NCBI GenBank assembly: GCA_023101885.1
Contig: JALPQD010000075.1
Location: 6,204,630-6,268,629 of the forward strand
DNA from: Typhlomys cinereus
Lineage: Eukaryota > Chordata > Mammalia > Rodentia > Platacanthomyidae
Length of the DNA stretch: 64,000 bases
Reading direction: 5' to 3'
A program made the position numbers and the translations under genes. Each line of letters starts with the position of its first letter. Position 1 is the first letter of the stretch. The notes beneath the pieces were generated by a model that was not told the origin of the DNA, did no database searches, and saw only the letters and a program-made list of their open reading frames with translations. Below, in pieces: positions 1-12,041 of the stretch.

Positions 1-861
1 CCACGTGATACGTGAGGTAGGAGCCCCTGGCAGCCAGCCACAGGTCCCCCCTGTAGCACGCATACTCAGTCATGCCTCCCATCGTGGAGCAGAGGGCCAG
101 CTGCTTTAGCATCTGCCTGCTAATCATCCTCTGGCAGGTCACCCAGACTGCCTGACTACCCATGACGGTGTCTGTAAGTGGGTCATGCAGTAGCTGCAGA
201 TAGATGCTCTGTTGGGAGAATCCAGGAGTACTGGAGTCTGTCAATCCAGCCCAGGTCTGTCATATTGTTTCAAAAGAAAGCAGTCCTCATTCAAAACTTG
301 TTGCTTTTACAGTTTGACAGAGAGCAGGATGTTCTTTAAGAGTTATTACCGCCTGGGCCTCTGCCTAGGTTAGGTATTCCCTGTGCTATGGAATAACCTG
401 TCAGTCGTAGTTTAGCTCAGGTGTTCTGCACAAGGTAACTGTGGAGCTCTTACTCCTCCTTCCCTCCACTGGCTCATTAGCCAAGTGAACTGCAGCTCCC
501 ACGTGAGCTAAAACAACATTCTCCTCTGCTGCCCACATGCCATGCTTTGGAAAATCAAGCAGAGTGGAAGGGAAGGCATTTGGCCACATGTGTGTGCATT
601 TAACCAGTTTATTTATTGAGCATGTATTCAGTGGCAGGCATCATGGTGCCCACTGTGCAGAGAAGAGCCACTGAGAAGATCCCAGTCTTGATCACATTTG
701 TCCTCTGCTGTTTGTGGAACAAAGAAGCAGCTCTGACCAAAGGAGTGCCACAAGGGTAAACATCAGGGGCAATAGCAGCTCCCTGAAGTTGGTAGAACTT
801 TCTATGAGCAAGCGGTGCTGCAGTGTCAACGTGAAGAATTAGAAAGAGCTGGTTGTATGGT
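1..861. other. Unassigned non-coding sequence
   Basis: I recognise no gene or repeat family here. Open frames are short and show no recognisable protein. Confidence 0.4.
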
Positions 862-1187
862 TGTTGTGGTTGGAATGTGAAATGTTTTCCCCAGGCTCAT
901 GCATTTGACATGATCAGTGTTTGGGGAAGGTGGGACTCATGATGTAGCTGGGAGAAGGAGACCACTAGAGATGGACCTTGAAGGTTATACTTTGGGGGTG
1001 CTTCTAGCCCTGTCTCTGTTTCATGCTCAGCACGATATAAACAAACAGCACCTTGGAAAGCTCTTGCTGCCTGGACAAGAGCTCCTAAGCTGCCATGATT
1101 GATAGCGTCTCCTGAAACCACGAGCTGAAGTGAGCCCTTCCTCCCTTCAGTTGCTTTGTCAGTGGTCACAGTGATGAGAAAAAGTTA
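862..1187 (+). repeat. MaLR-type solo LTR (ORR1/MT-like)
   Basis: The segment opens with tgttgtggttggaatgtg, resembling the 5' end of rodent MaLR LTRs. An LTR-like order of motifs follows: a gtttggggaaggtgg block, a 'gggggtgcttc' block, 'gatataaac' in the polyadenylation region, and a 3' end with 'ccttcagttgctttgtcagtggtcacagtgatgagaaaaa'-like order typical of this group. Length of ~326 bp fits a solo LTR. No internal retroviral genes flank it. Family assignment is from memory; boundaries are good to ~10 bp. Confidence 0.6.
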
Positions 1188-1606
1188 GCTCAGCTATGTG
1201 GATGAGTGGGGACACAGAGAGGAAGGGTGCAGAGGCAAGAACTCCAGGTGGACCAGAGAGAGGTGAGCCCCACGGGCTGGTGGACGTGGAGGAACCTGGA
1301 ACATGCTTGGGGTTTTCCTGGAGACTGACTCCACACTGGCCCAGGCCCTGCCTGATGAAGCCTTCTGAGGTCGGGTGAGAGTCGGGCTGGATATTTCTCT
1401 TACTGATGGAGCTGCATCTTCTTCCCAGGACCTCTAGTTACTGCACTGGCTTTGGGGTCAGGGTCTGTTCTATCCTTGTGAAAAGTGGCCATAGACAGGC
1501 TGTAGTTCCTGCTGTGTCAGCCTGGCTCCCATGATGGAGTCAGCAAGCAGCCCAGTGAGCCAGGAGTTTCTAAGTCACTGTATCTAAGAAGCAGCTCACT
1601 GTCATA
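1188..1606. other. Unassigned non-coding sequence
   Basis: No gene or repeat recognised between two LTR-type repeats. Confidence 0.4.
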
Positions 1607-2000
1607 GTTACTCTGCATGTTGCTGAAAAATTCTTGACAAAATGGTTTAAGGGGGAAAGGGATTTTATTCCTGGCTTAGGATCCTTTGGTTATAGTTCTT
1701 ACTTGAGCTTGGCAGGAGAGTCTACACCAACATCAGGGGCCAATGGCCACAACATATTCACAAGACAGCTGACAGAGAGACAATCCTTACTTGCCAGACC
1801 AGCATGTCTGTCCAAACATGACAAAGAATTTCCACTTACTTAACCAACTCCCTCCTTTTTATCCACCTGACTAGCTACTGGTTCCACCCATCAAGGTCTG
1901 GGTCTCCCTGTCAATTAGACAAATCTCCTGTAGATTTTCTAGGAGCTAATTTAACTACTAATTCTTCCCAAATGTGCCCAGAGCTTCAATCACTGAGTGG
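1607..2000 (-). repeat. LTR-like interspersed repeat, copy 1 of 2
   Basis: This shares long blocks with 9728-10150 in the same orientation: agttactctg, a 'ttttattc-tggctta' block, 'gcttggcaggagag', 'caatcct..cttgccagaccagcatg' and 'gcc(c/t)agagctt'. On the minus strand it carries a polyadenylation-like aataaaa ahead of the end and resembles MaLR/ERVL LTRs. No reading frame is supported. I am confident that the two copies are related, less so of the class. Confidence 0.55.
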
Positions 2001-2078
2001 ACACCAGTAGCAGGCTATCTACAAATTCACCATCTGGGTATCTGGGTCTCAGAAAGAGGAGTATGCATCCTACAGTCC

Positions 2079-2082
<4 letters not shown>

Positions 2083-2129
<47 letters not shown>

Positions 2130-2136
2130 TCTCTTG
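2083..2136. repeat. (CT)n microsatellite
   Basis: About 54 bp of nearly pure CT dinucleotide with one C insertion near the 3' end. Confidence 0.95.
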
Positions 2137-2679
2137 TCAGTTGAGTAAGATGTAGATTAAGTCAGGCTGAGACCGCAGGCTTTCTGCTTTCCTATCTGCT
2201 GCTGACATCTTTCTCCTGCATCCAGTTTTCAGCAGATACAAGGGTGACCAGCTATCTTGGTCTACACGGGATTGAGGAGGCTCCCTGGATGCTGGACTTT
2301 CAGTGCTAAAACCAAGAAAGTTCTATACAAACAGGCATGAACTGGACACTGAAGAAATGTCGGTCTTGTACTAAGCATTTCTGTATCATAGGATCACATT
2401 TACTAAAGCAATATGTTGAGTAGATGATATATTTCTGAAGAAGTAGGAAATAAGAGATGAATTATAATTCCCAAGATGACTTACCTGAGTGGAAGAGGCT
2501 GGGTTGTCTGGTTCAAAGTCATTACATTAGATATCTACAGTTACATAAGCTTAGTAGCTTTAATCAACAACACACGGTTGCTAATTTGGTTTCTATAAAT
2601 CAGCAATGAGGAATAGTAGAGCTGGGTTCTTTCATGAGACTGATGTTAAGAAGTTAGCTGGGGCTATAGTCATCTAGCC

Positions 2680-3011
2680 GTCCTTCAGAAGGATCTGCAT
2701 GTAGAGCAGTGCACACAGCTGTCCTTCACGAGGATCTGCAAGTAGAGTGGTGCACACAGCTGTCCTTCAGGAGGATCTGCACGTAGGGTGGGGCACACAG
2801 CTGTCCTTTAGGAGGATCTGTGTAGAGTGGTGCACGCAGCTGTCCTTCAGGAGGATCTGCAAGTAGAGTGGTGCACGCAGCTGTACTTCAGGAGGATCTG
2901 CATAGAGTGGGGCATACTGACGTCATTCAGGAGGATCTGCACATAGAGTGGGGCACACAGCTGTCTTTTAGGAGGATCTACATACAGCAGTGCACACGTC
3001 TGTCCTTCACA
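2680..3011. repeat. Minisatellite, ~8 units of 39-41 bp
   Basis: The phrase gtccttcaggaggatctgc recurs at 2680, 2721, 2762, 2803, 2842, 2883, 2922, 2963 and 3002. Spacings are 41, 41, 41, 39, 41, 39, 41 and 39 bp. Each unit continues with a 'gtagagtggtgcacacagct' type segment. Units differ at several sites, so the array is not recent. The alternating 41/39 lengths in the right half suggest growth by dimers. Confidence 0.95.
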
Positions 3012-5247
3012 GCTCTAAGCATGTGAGTCCTTAGGATGCTGTGCTGTTTTGCCTTATGGTGAGCCACTCAAAGGAGAGCCAGGGAGACACCTCATGGGCT
3101 TTATTATCTAACTTTAGGAATCGCTTATTGCTATTCTGATGCAGCTTGTTATTTACAGAGATCAGCCCTGTTCAGTGTGGAAGGGAACTACGCATGAAGG
3201 TGAATACTGGGAGGATTATTGGGGATATCTTAAAGACTGGCTGCCAAAGTCACTGTGTTTATTACTATGACATAGCTACACCCCAGACTTGCACCTAAGG
3301 AGTAAATTTAGTATGAGACTGACTAAAATATGTACATGTCAATATATGTATTTACAAATATTCATTATATGTGAAAATGTTTATATATTCAAGGTAATCA
3401 CCTACTTGGTAGGCTATAGATTTATCTTAATCATGTTTTTATATATCTGTTTGAATATTAATTTTGGATGATAAGTAATTCCTGATTTTCATAATTTTTT
3501 TGATTTTCCTAATTTTATAATAGAAACACATGTATTGTCTTTATAATCCAGAAGAAATCAATTTCTCTATGTGTTTTTAATAGAATACTTAGGAATATAT
3601 ATTGCCTGGAAACTGCATTTAGCACTTTATTTAAAAACAACCTGCCTGTTCGGATGTTTCACCAGACAAAATATATACTGTTACTAATAGACACAGTTAT
3701 ATACAGAATGGCATGCTACGCTGTATGTGCAAATTTATAAGCCATTTCCTGGAATTCAAACCAACAGAAGGGTGGGGAGAGTATAGAGGTTAGGAAACCA
3801 GAGATGCCAACAGTAAGATGCTGGAGAGAAGATGAATGGAAAATACTTGGAGTGAATTATATTCAGTCCCAGCACAGTGTTGCTGGGTGGTCCGTGTTAA
3901 TTTAATGTAACCAGAAGGGCATACTCGCAGCTAGACTGTCTGAACTTAGACACAGCATTCGTAAGTTAGGAGGAGATGGTGACACTCGTGTTTACTCACC
4001 CTATCGGCTAATGTGAAAAACAAATGTGAAAATGCTTGGGAAAGTGCAAAGCCCGCCGAGGAGGCTGCCGCCGCCTATGATTGCAGCTGCTGGCTCTGGA
4101 AGGCACCAGCACCTCCTGAGGCGGGCCCCCAGTTCCCAGCACCACGCTCAGCTGCCTCTCTGCAGCCTCAAGAACACTTTCCCCACCAGCGCTAGCGGCT
4201 CGTCTTGCTCCAGTTGTCAAACACCTTAGCCACCGTATTTTCTTAAGCTCGGCTTCCCTGTGCTTCTGGAGAAGCCTGGGTCTGCAGATGGAAACAAGCC
4301 TGCTGGCAGGCCTTTTTGCTCATGGCCACTTGTTCTGCCTGGACGGAAGGTCAGGCGGGGCTAGGTGTACACGAGGCTGGCCACCTGGGGCTGCGGTGTG
4401 TGCAGCGCTGGCAGAAGGCCATGGGGCTCCTGGGGAAGCAAGTCCAAATGGTCCCAAAGGCAGTAAATGGAACTTGCACATAAACCTGTAATGCTCTTTC
4501 ACATTCTTTGTCACACCACCAAGGCCAAAACCAGGAGAACTGAGTTTCTTTGACAAACGTGTCTTTTTTTTTTTTTACTCCTTTTCTTACAAAATTATTC
4601 CCAACCTGTCCAAAGAGTCTGGCAGCCACTCATGTGTCAATAAGAGGCAGCTTTATGAGAAGGGCATGAGCAAATTCCCTGCTAAGACTTTCAGCTCTGT
4701 GTGAAAAACGACTTGCTGCTTAATGAAGCGCAGCCGGGGAGTCCAGCTGCCGCTCGGCCATCCAAAGCCCTATCTCTACCCCAGGCTTCGCCATGTCCGA
4801 GGTGGAGTGCTGGTCAGCGCTTAGCAAATGGCTCTCCTGAGGGAAGTCACACCTCTGTGCAGTGTCCCATTTGCCAGATTCCATGGTGACGGCTGATGTC
4901 AGGCTCCTGATGCACCGTCCCTCGTTGTAGACTTGGGGAGAGATGTAGCTCCTTGTGGAGCACAGTGAGCCGGCGTGAGGATCCATCAAGTGCATCTGTT
5001 GCCCTTAGAGGCAAAATAAGACTTCAGAATCAACACCAGCAAATCTGAACTAACTGTTCTCTCTCAATATTGCTGAGTGAACCAGACCTCAGACACATTT
5101 TTCTTCCTTGGCACCAAGACAACCACCAAGGTCTGCTAATTTAAACTCCCGAGTATTTACAACTTGCCCACTTTCCCTTAGGCTATATACCATTATTAAC
5201 CCCCTGGATGATTACAGAGGACTTCTAAATAGTTTCTCTAGGCATGT

Positions 5248-5249
<2 letters not shown>
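3012..5249. other. Unassigned sequence with a GC-rich patch
   Basis: No gene recognised. Positions 3290-3620 are AT-rich. Positions 4040-4210 are GC-richer with several CpGs and overlapping short frames on both strands, which is compositional rather than evidence of coding. Nothing matches a repeat family I know. Confidence 0.4.
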
Positions 5250-5323
<74 letters not shown>

Positions 5324-5349
5324 ACACACACACACAAGTACACACACAC
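5250..5349. repeat. Compound (CT)n-(CA)n microsatellite
   Basis: A CT run to about 5293 passes directly into CA dinucleotides, with minor interruptions to about 5349. Confidence 0.95.
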
Positions 5350-6350
5350 CCATACCATTTCCTAGTATTGATTTCAGCAAAAAATGCAAAACATAATGTC
5401 ACTTCTTTTTTATGGCTTCCGATTGGTTTGGGGATAATAATAGGATTCTTTACTCTGAAAAGGCACGGCTGACCCCACTGTGCCTTTAGCCTATCCCAGT
5501 GCTATTCGGGTCGTGTGTGCCTTGTTCCTTCAGCCCCCACCACAGCAGTGCTTCAGTTCCTCCGACATGCCAAGCCATTTACCATTTTGGCTTTTTCACA
5601 AATTGTTCTCTTCCTGGAATTACTTGGGGTGACCGACTCAGTCTCGTTCTTCCAGCTCAGCAAAGTTGTCCAGAAGACTGTCTCAAACTTCCCGACCTAA
5701 AAGATTTCTTTGTTCTCCTCTTCTACCATGCCCAGTGACTGCTCCCAGCAGCAGGTTATGAAGTCCCAGCTGCTTCCCATCCCAGTTATTATAAATTCGA
5801 AACTATTAACAGCCAGTGGTGGTGCCTTGTGGGCATTTTACTTTTTGTTTCTCGTACTGCTCGTAAGTTCACTATCTAAAAGCGTGTCATTGTCTGTTTA
5901 ACTTTTCTGTCCCGTGCAAGTCCTCTGCCCTTTTTTCTGTTGTATCATCTTATTACCAGTAATAGGAGCACACTACTTGCTGTGGTCCCTAAAAGTGAGT
6001 TACATGTGTCTCCTGCTTTTAGGCCTTGCTTGCCCATTTTCTCCATGATGTTTTTTTTTTTAAATAAAAATAAGTTTTTAACTTTTAGATTATTAAATAT
6101 TTTGTTTTCTTTTAACTGGCAGCATTTTCTGCATTCTTTAGTATTTCTGAGTGTAAGGATAGATGAGGGAAAACTGTTTTTAGTATTGTGTATTTGAAAA
6201 CGTTATTTTCTCCTCATTCTTGAAAACATAATTTGAACAGAAGATGACAGCAATTTCCACTCAGCACTCCGAAAAGAATCCTCCTACATTCTTGGCTTTA
6301 AATATTGCTGATAACAAGTTAACTTGCAGTAGGATTTCTCTCCTTGGGAG
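5350..6350. other. Unassigned non-coding sequence
   Basis: T-rich sequence with several short frames. No protein family or repeat recognised. Confidence 0.35.
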
Positions 6351-6512
6351 TTTTTTTTTTTTCCTTCCCTTTCGTTTTCTTTTGTTTTGTTTTGGGTTTT
6401 AAGAGTCTCTCTATGGAACCCTGGTTGGTCTGGAACTCACTGGGTGGGCCAGGCTGGCAATCCTTGCTCAGGCTGGTGTGCATTAGAATCACAGGCATGT
6501 AGCTCCCACCTA
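6351..6512 (-). repeat. B1-like SINE (7SL-derived), diverged
   Basis: On the plus strand, a T-rich tail is followed by 'gagtctctctatggaaccctgg', 'tctggaactcactgggtgggccaggctggc' and 'gaatcacaggcatg'. This is the reverse complement of a B1 monomer. Divergence is substantial. Confidence 0.8.
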
Positions 6513-6904
6513 GTTTTGAAGGTGTTTGCTTTTTCTCTCTGGTTTGCAATTAAAATCCTCTCCATGTCTTTGGTGTTCTTCAGGTCTAGTACGGTGTGGC
6601 TGCTTTAGGACTTCTGTGTATTCATTCAACAAATCATCAGCTTAGGTCTGTGATAAAACATGAATCTTTCAACAGCTCTGGAGATTTCCTTTGTCACTCC
6701 TCTGTGAATCTCAGTTTCTTATTCTATCTTTTCTCCTAATGAACTTTAGACATATGTTACATCTCCTTGCTCTTTCTGCCAACTTTAGGCTCTAAATGAT
6801 TTCTTCACAACTATTATCTAGTTTAGTAATTGCACTTAATCTTCTATTTAACTTATTTAATCAGTGTTTGAACTCAAATACAGTTTTCATTTCAAGAGGT
6901 TCTT

Positions 6905-7225
6905 TTTTGTGTATGGATGTACATATTTGCATATGTTCTTGCGCATTGGTGCATACGTGGATGTATGCACACGTGTGCTTGTGTGTGGAGGTTAGAGAAC
7001 AACCACAAGTATCTTTGCTCAGATAATGTCCGCCTTTAATATTTTTCAAATGCAGGTTCTATCATTGCTTGGAGCTCAGCAAGTAGGCTCGGGCTGGTTA
7101 GTCAGCCTGTTTCCATCTCTCCAGAGTTGGACTAAGTTATGCAACTGCTTCTAGTTTTTCTACATGAGTCCTGGGGTGAAAGACTCAGATCTTCATGCTT
7201 GCATGGCCCCATTCCCCTTCTGTAT
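6905..7225 (-). repeat. B4-like SINE, old
   Basis: A TG-rich left part is followed by 'gaggttagagaacaacc', 'gctggttagtcagcctg' and 'ggtgaaagactcagatcttcatgcttgcatggc', the layout of a reverse-complement B4. Strongly diverged. Confidence 0.55.
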
Positions 7226-7319
7226 ACAAATGCATTAGTCAACTTTCAAAGCACTAAAAGAATAAGAGATATATTAGTTATATTATTTCTTATGATTTTT
7301 ATATTTAAAATCTTTGCAT

Positions 7320-7588
7320 GGGTGCTGGAGAGGTGGCTCAGGAGTTAAGCCTCTGCCTTGCAGGCAGAAGGTCCTGAGTTTGGATCCTAGACCCTATGTA
7401 TAGACACCGGGTGGAAAGCGGGGGCGGCCTGTGGTAGGGCGGAGCCTGTGAATCCCGGGGGAAAAAAGTAAACAAAGAGGAGGTGGAGGCGGTCTATGGT
7501 GGTTCCCGAATTCACCCGTGGTTCTACACACACAGACACACACACACACACATACACACACATACGCACACGCACAATTGAATAAAAA
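7320..7588 (+). repeat. Abundant tRNA-headed SINE, young subfamily
   Basis: The head gctggagaggtggctcag carries a pol III A-box-like site, and gtcctgagtttggatcc a B-box-like site. The body ends 'cgaattcacccgtggttctac' followed by a CA-rich tail and 'caattgaataaa'. It is flanked by a perfect 13-bp target-site duplication, aaaatctttgcat, at 7307-7319 and 7589-7601. CpGs are partly preserved, so it is recent. The head resembles the rodent B2 superfamily; the 3' part I cannot name. Confidence 0.9.
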
Positions 7589-7601
7589 AAAATCTTTGCA
7601 T

Positions 7602-9727
7602 TATCCCTTCAGATGTTTGTCCATCATTTCTCTGTTTGATACAGAGGTATGCCACCCAAACTCATCTATAAAGACAGACTCGATTCCCAACTTTGGAGAG
7701 AAAGGAGGTTAGCAGAGAAACTCTATCTGCAAAGAACTACTCTTGGGCCTTGCTTGTTTGAAGGCAGCTGCAGCAAGGGTCTGATAGGAGTTCAAGGCCA
7801 TTCTCTTGGACTGTGCTATGAGTCTGACAGCTCCCAACAATGTTCTCCACGGCTGGGCAGCAGGGCTTGCCCGTTTCATCATAATTCTCCTTCTGTCTAA
7901 TCTTGCTTCACTCCACTTCCTTGCAAAGTTGCCAGTCCTAACAAACATCTGGTTACAAACATCTAAGTTCTGGTCCTGTGGCTACTTCCAGAGGACTCAG
8001 TGTGTGGTGTGGTGTTGGGTTTGTGTAACTGTGTGTGCTTGTGTGTTAGTGTGGTGTTTGTATTAGTGTGTGTGGTACATGTGTGTGGTATGTGTATGTA
8101 TGTGTCATAGAGGCGCATTCTGTATTGCTTATGCTGCTGCTAAACATTAAAATATCACACCAATTAGAATTCGAGTAAAGAAACGACTTATGTATCCAGT
8201 GGTGGCATCAGCTACATACAAAGATTTATTTACAGTCAGAGGAAAAGTGAGCACAGAAACTACCTGACTGGCTGTAGTTAGCATTTGCTGTATGTGGTTA
8301 GCAGTTTGCAACCTTTGATTGGCTGGAGCTCAGCTGCTCTGATTGGCCACTGCTTGTACTTCCAGTTAAGTGTCAGTCTTTTCACAGGCTGAGCTGGGTT
8401 GGTGCACAGACAAACCTTTAGGGTAAGATTAAAATCTATGTGGCAGTGGCTTTCAGCCAAGCCTAATTCAATTTAACAGCACCTTGCTTCTTCTGTGTTT
8501 ATAGTTCTTGAAACCTTATCTGTCAGGAATTTTTGAGACATATTGGAGTTTTTTTTTTCCTTTGGAGAGTATATGGGATTTTTTTTCTCCTACTAGTAGC
8601 CTGGGGGAATGAAGGTTTGAGTTAAGTTGTCTGTGTTCAAGTGCTCAGTGCGCTTGCGTGCTAGAGAGGATTGCAGCTAAGACTCCTTGAGACAGGCCTG
8701 CTTCTTTCCTTGTCTCGACTGGTCTGCTTCCTGGTTCCCCCGCAGAAGGCTGTGACATTATAGACCTCACTGTATGTGGCAGTCTCTTCACCTTGGGTGG
8801 GCTCAAGGCTTAATTTCCTGTTTCTCATGTCACTGTGTAGCTCTCAGATGAGGACTAAAGGTCACAGGAGTTCAGTACATAGTTTCGGATGAAGGCTGGT
8901 TTGGATCTTGCTTACTTTCCACAGTTCCCAGGCTCAGCGTCTTACTTTGAAACTGGAAACTCGTGGGCAGTTCCAAGTTTCAAAGTCAGATAGACTCCTC
9001 ACTTTATTGCCAACATGTCGATTCATTAAGATGCTATTTTCTTTTGGTTTATATTTATCCAGCCTTCATTTAGTCTCCCTGTCAGAGGTGGGGGCTGGGC
9101 CCTTTACGGTTTTGCGTCTATCGTAGAGATGGAGATAAATGTCTGGAGACCTGTTCAAGTGAATTTGAGATGCCACAACTGTCTGCGGGGGGCGGTAGGG
9201 GGGGGGATGTGGCAGAGGACTGTCCATTGGCTGGACCTTCAGAAGTAGAGCAAACTGAAAGCCAAAAGTAGCTCAGCAGAGGAAGCAGGAGTTATTTGTG
9301 AGAAACATACACTATGCAAACGCCGCTCACAAGTGAATGTCAAAGAAAGCCACTTTCCAATGTCCTCAAAGCCAGAGCATTCCCCTTAGCTCATGGCTTT
9401 CCTCTCTGAGCCTTCATTTTCCCATGATCCTCTATGGTCCAAAAATATTAAGGTGTCTTGACTCTCAGATCACACATATCATTTTCAGTGTAATTATAAT
9501 TGTTCTCTTTGATTATTATTGTTGTTAATCTCATTCTGTGCCTACTTTATGAATTAAACTTTATCACTAGGTCATATGTATAGGGAAAGATGTAGGCTTT
9601 GGTTCTATCAATCAGTGATTTTCAGTGGTTTCAGGCATCCATGCGGAGTCTTAGAATATATCTCCTGGGATGAGGGAGCACATGGGTTGTAAATGTGAGC
9701 TCCTCGCCTCCTCTCCTTCTACCTGCC
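7602..9727. other. Unassigned sequence, possible old LTR near 8150-8500
   Basis: No gene recognised. At 8316 and 8340 two tgattgg motifs (inverted CCAAT boxes) lie 24 bp apart within a segment that could be an old LTR, but I cannot name a family. TG-rich sequence occupies about 8000-8105. A G-run (ggggggcggtaggggggggg) lies at 9186-9207. Confidence 0.3.
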
Positions 9728-10150
9728 ACAGTTACTCTGTATTGTTGCCAACAAATTAACAACCAAATGGCTTAAGGAACAAGGGGTTTTATTCTGGCTT
9801 ATAAGTGTCTGGTTACAGTTCCTTGCTCAGCTTGGCAGGAGAGCCCACATCAACACAAGGACCAAGGGAACTGGCCACACCAAATCCACAGGACTCCCGA
9901 GAGGGACAATCCTCGCTTGCCAGACCAGCATGCCTGGCCAAGTGTGCAGAAGCATGCCAATTTTCTCAACCAGTTTCCTGTAGTCTATTCACCAGCCCAG
10001 GGCCTCGTCCCACCCACCCTAGGCTGGGCCTTCCCTATCGAGTACACAGTCCCCTGTAGGCTTGTTCAGGAACTAACTGACCACTGACTTTTTACAAATG
10101 TGCCTAGAGCTTGAACCCTCAGCTGTCAAGTTGATGCCTGTATCTACCTG
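9728..10150 (-). repeat. LTR-like interspersed repeat, copy 2 of 2
   Basis: Homologous to 1607-2000 along most of its length (shared blocks listed there). On the minus strand an aataaaa polyadenylation-like signal lies near the end, as in an LTR. It is slightly longer than copy 1. Confidence 0.55.
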
Positions 10151-10432
10151 TGACCACTGCTTCATCCCTAGAGCTGTGAGGGAGGAGCGACAGCTGAAGC
10201 ACAACACTTAGGAGCAACGTAGACCTCATCCTCCTTCACGCCTCCGGGACAAAGCCGAGAGAGGAGGGAGCTTTACAGTGAAGGAATTTTGCTACTGGAA
10301 AAAAATGGAACACAGTACAATCATATGTAAGCAGAAGAGCTAAATGTTGACTCAAGCCTCCTACTAGAGAAGGCAAAGGCACACTGCTAAGCAGGTCAGA
10401 AAGAACTGGATGAGCCATGAAAATCTGAATTT

Positions 10433-10730
10433 AAAAAAAATTTATTATTTATTCAATTGTGCTTGTATGCGTGTGTGTGCGTGCATGTATGTATGTGTGT
10501 GTATGTGTATGTGTGTAGAACCACGGACGAATTCGGGAACCACCATGGACGCCTCCACCTCTTCCTTGTTGGTTTATTCTTCCCCGGGATTCACAGGCTC
10601 CGCCTACCAGGACCAGAAACGCAGGCCGCCCCCACTTCCGCCCGGCGTCTATACGTGGGGTCTAGGATCTGAACTCAGGACCTTCCGCCTGCACGGCAGA
10701 GGCTTAACCCCTGAGCCACCTCTCCAGCCC
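10433..10730 (-). repeat. Abundant tRNA-headed SINE, young, first of a same-site pair
   Basis: On the plus strand it starts with an A/T-rich tail and 'ttcaattgtg', then a TG run, 'agaaccacggacgaattcgggaacc', and ends at the reverse A-box 'gagccacctctccagccc'. The target copy tgaaaatctgaattt is at 10418-10432 and again at 10731-10745. The right-hand target copy is shared with the next SINE. Confidence 0.92.
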
Positions 10731-10745
10731 TGAAAATCTGAAATT

Positions 10746-11058
10746 TTTTAAAATTTTTTAAATTATTTATTCAATTGTGCGCGTGTATGTGTGTGTGTGC
10801 GGTGCGTATGTGTGTGCATGTATGCGTGTATGTGTGTGTACAACCACGGATGAATTCGGGAACCACCATGGACCGCTTCCTCCTTGTTTACTCTGCCCGG
10901 GGATTCACAGGTTCCGCCCTACCAGGACCGGAAACGCAGGCCGCCCGGGCTTCCGCCCGGGCTTCCGCCCGGCGTCTATACATGGGGTCTAGGATCCGAA
11001 CTTGGGACTTTCCGCCTGCAAGGCAGAGGCTTAACCCCTAAGCCACCTCTCCAGCCCC
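10746..11058 (-). repeat. Abundant tRNA-headed SINE, young, second of a same-site pair
   Basis: Same family and orientation as the preceding copy. The third target copy, gaaaatctgaattt, follows at 11059-11072. It contains a local triplication of gggcttccgccc near 10946-10972 that the other copies lack. CpG-rich and little diverged. Confidence 0.92.
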
Positions 11059-11137
11059 GAAAATCTGAATTTTTAAAAGGGACTAAAGTTAAAAATTGTA
11101 TACACACCCTACCAATTATCTAGTCATTTTATTTAAT

Positions 11138-11264
11138 TTTTAATTTTTTTTATAAGGATCTCACTGTGTAGCATAGGCTGGCATTGAACTTAACTATTTT
11201 CCTATCTTGCCTTCTTCAGCCTTTGGCATGCTAGGATTACAGGCAGGTATCACCTTGCCTGGCC
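11138..11264 (-). repeat. B1-like SINE, diverged
   Basis: The plus strand reads T-rich tail, 'aaggatctcactgtgtagc', 'aggctggcattgaactta' and 'gctaggattacaggcag', a reverse-complement B1. Confidence 0.8.
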
Positions 11265-12041
11265 ATGTAGGGGTCATATTAGAATATCAAGCAGTTGGGG
11301 GAAGTATTGGCTGAAGGGCAGTTTTTGCTGAAAGGAAGGAAAGGGTTCTAAGTGCATTCTCAGTGGCTGGAAATGGGTTTTCCTGGAGAAATAAGGGCAA
11401 AGGGACATGGGGAGGATCAGGAGAGACCTACAAGGCATGGTGCCACATAGAGGTGACCCTGTGATGAGATCTCTCCTGCCACACTGGCTGTCAGGACCAT
11501 CAGAAGAATGGACCTGAGATTTGAAACTACCCCAGGAGCCGCACAGTGGGAGCAGAAAGGGAGTTAAAAGGAAGCGCTCGTCTCTGAAAAGAATTTCCCA
11601 TGGCTCTGACAACTGCTCGGATCACTTTGCAGGACAGTGGGCAGAACCATGCATGTTTAAAACTGCTTCTGCTGGCATTTTGAAGAGGAAGTGATTCCGT
11701 TAACATGGTCATTTTAAATGTGTTTCTTTTTTCTCTTTTCACTGTCATTTTGGATTCTTTTTATTTTTTTAAGGGTAGTGTGCAAACTGGAAGCATAGAC
11801 CCCGATAGGATCCACTAACAATCTCATAAGGAGGGATATCACCTGCTTCATTATAACAGATAAGAAGGAAGGACGAGTTTTCAGTGAGATTTGAGGAATT
11901 TGCTGACTTTCAGGTTGGGCTTAAGGACCTCCTTTTCTGTGAAGCAGGGTAGAGTCACTGAGAGCAGAGGCTGTCACACAGCAGTGAGTTCAGGGAAGTG
12001 GAGACCACATGAAAGAGCTTCTCTGGAGGACAGAGGATCTA
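11265..12041. other. Unassigned non-coding sequence
   Basis: No gene or repeat recognised. Minus-strand frames near 11274-11612 and 11527-11748 overlap each other and show no known domain. Confidence 0.35.

Noticed and set aside
2680..3011. CRISPR-like array
   Set aside because: Units are contiguous with no distinct spacers, in a mammalian sequence; it is a minisatellite.
7320..7400. Functional tRNA genes at SINE heads
   Set aside because: A- and B-box-like motifs are present, but the sequence continues into a SINE body with target duplications and no tRNA cloverleaf is supported.
9186..9207. G-quadruplex regulatory element
   Set aside because: The G run is real but isolated, and no promoter or gene context supports a function.
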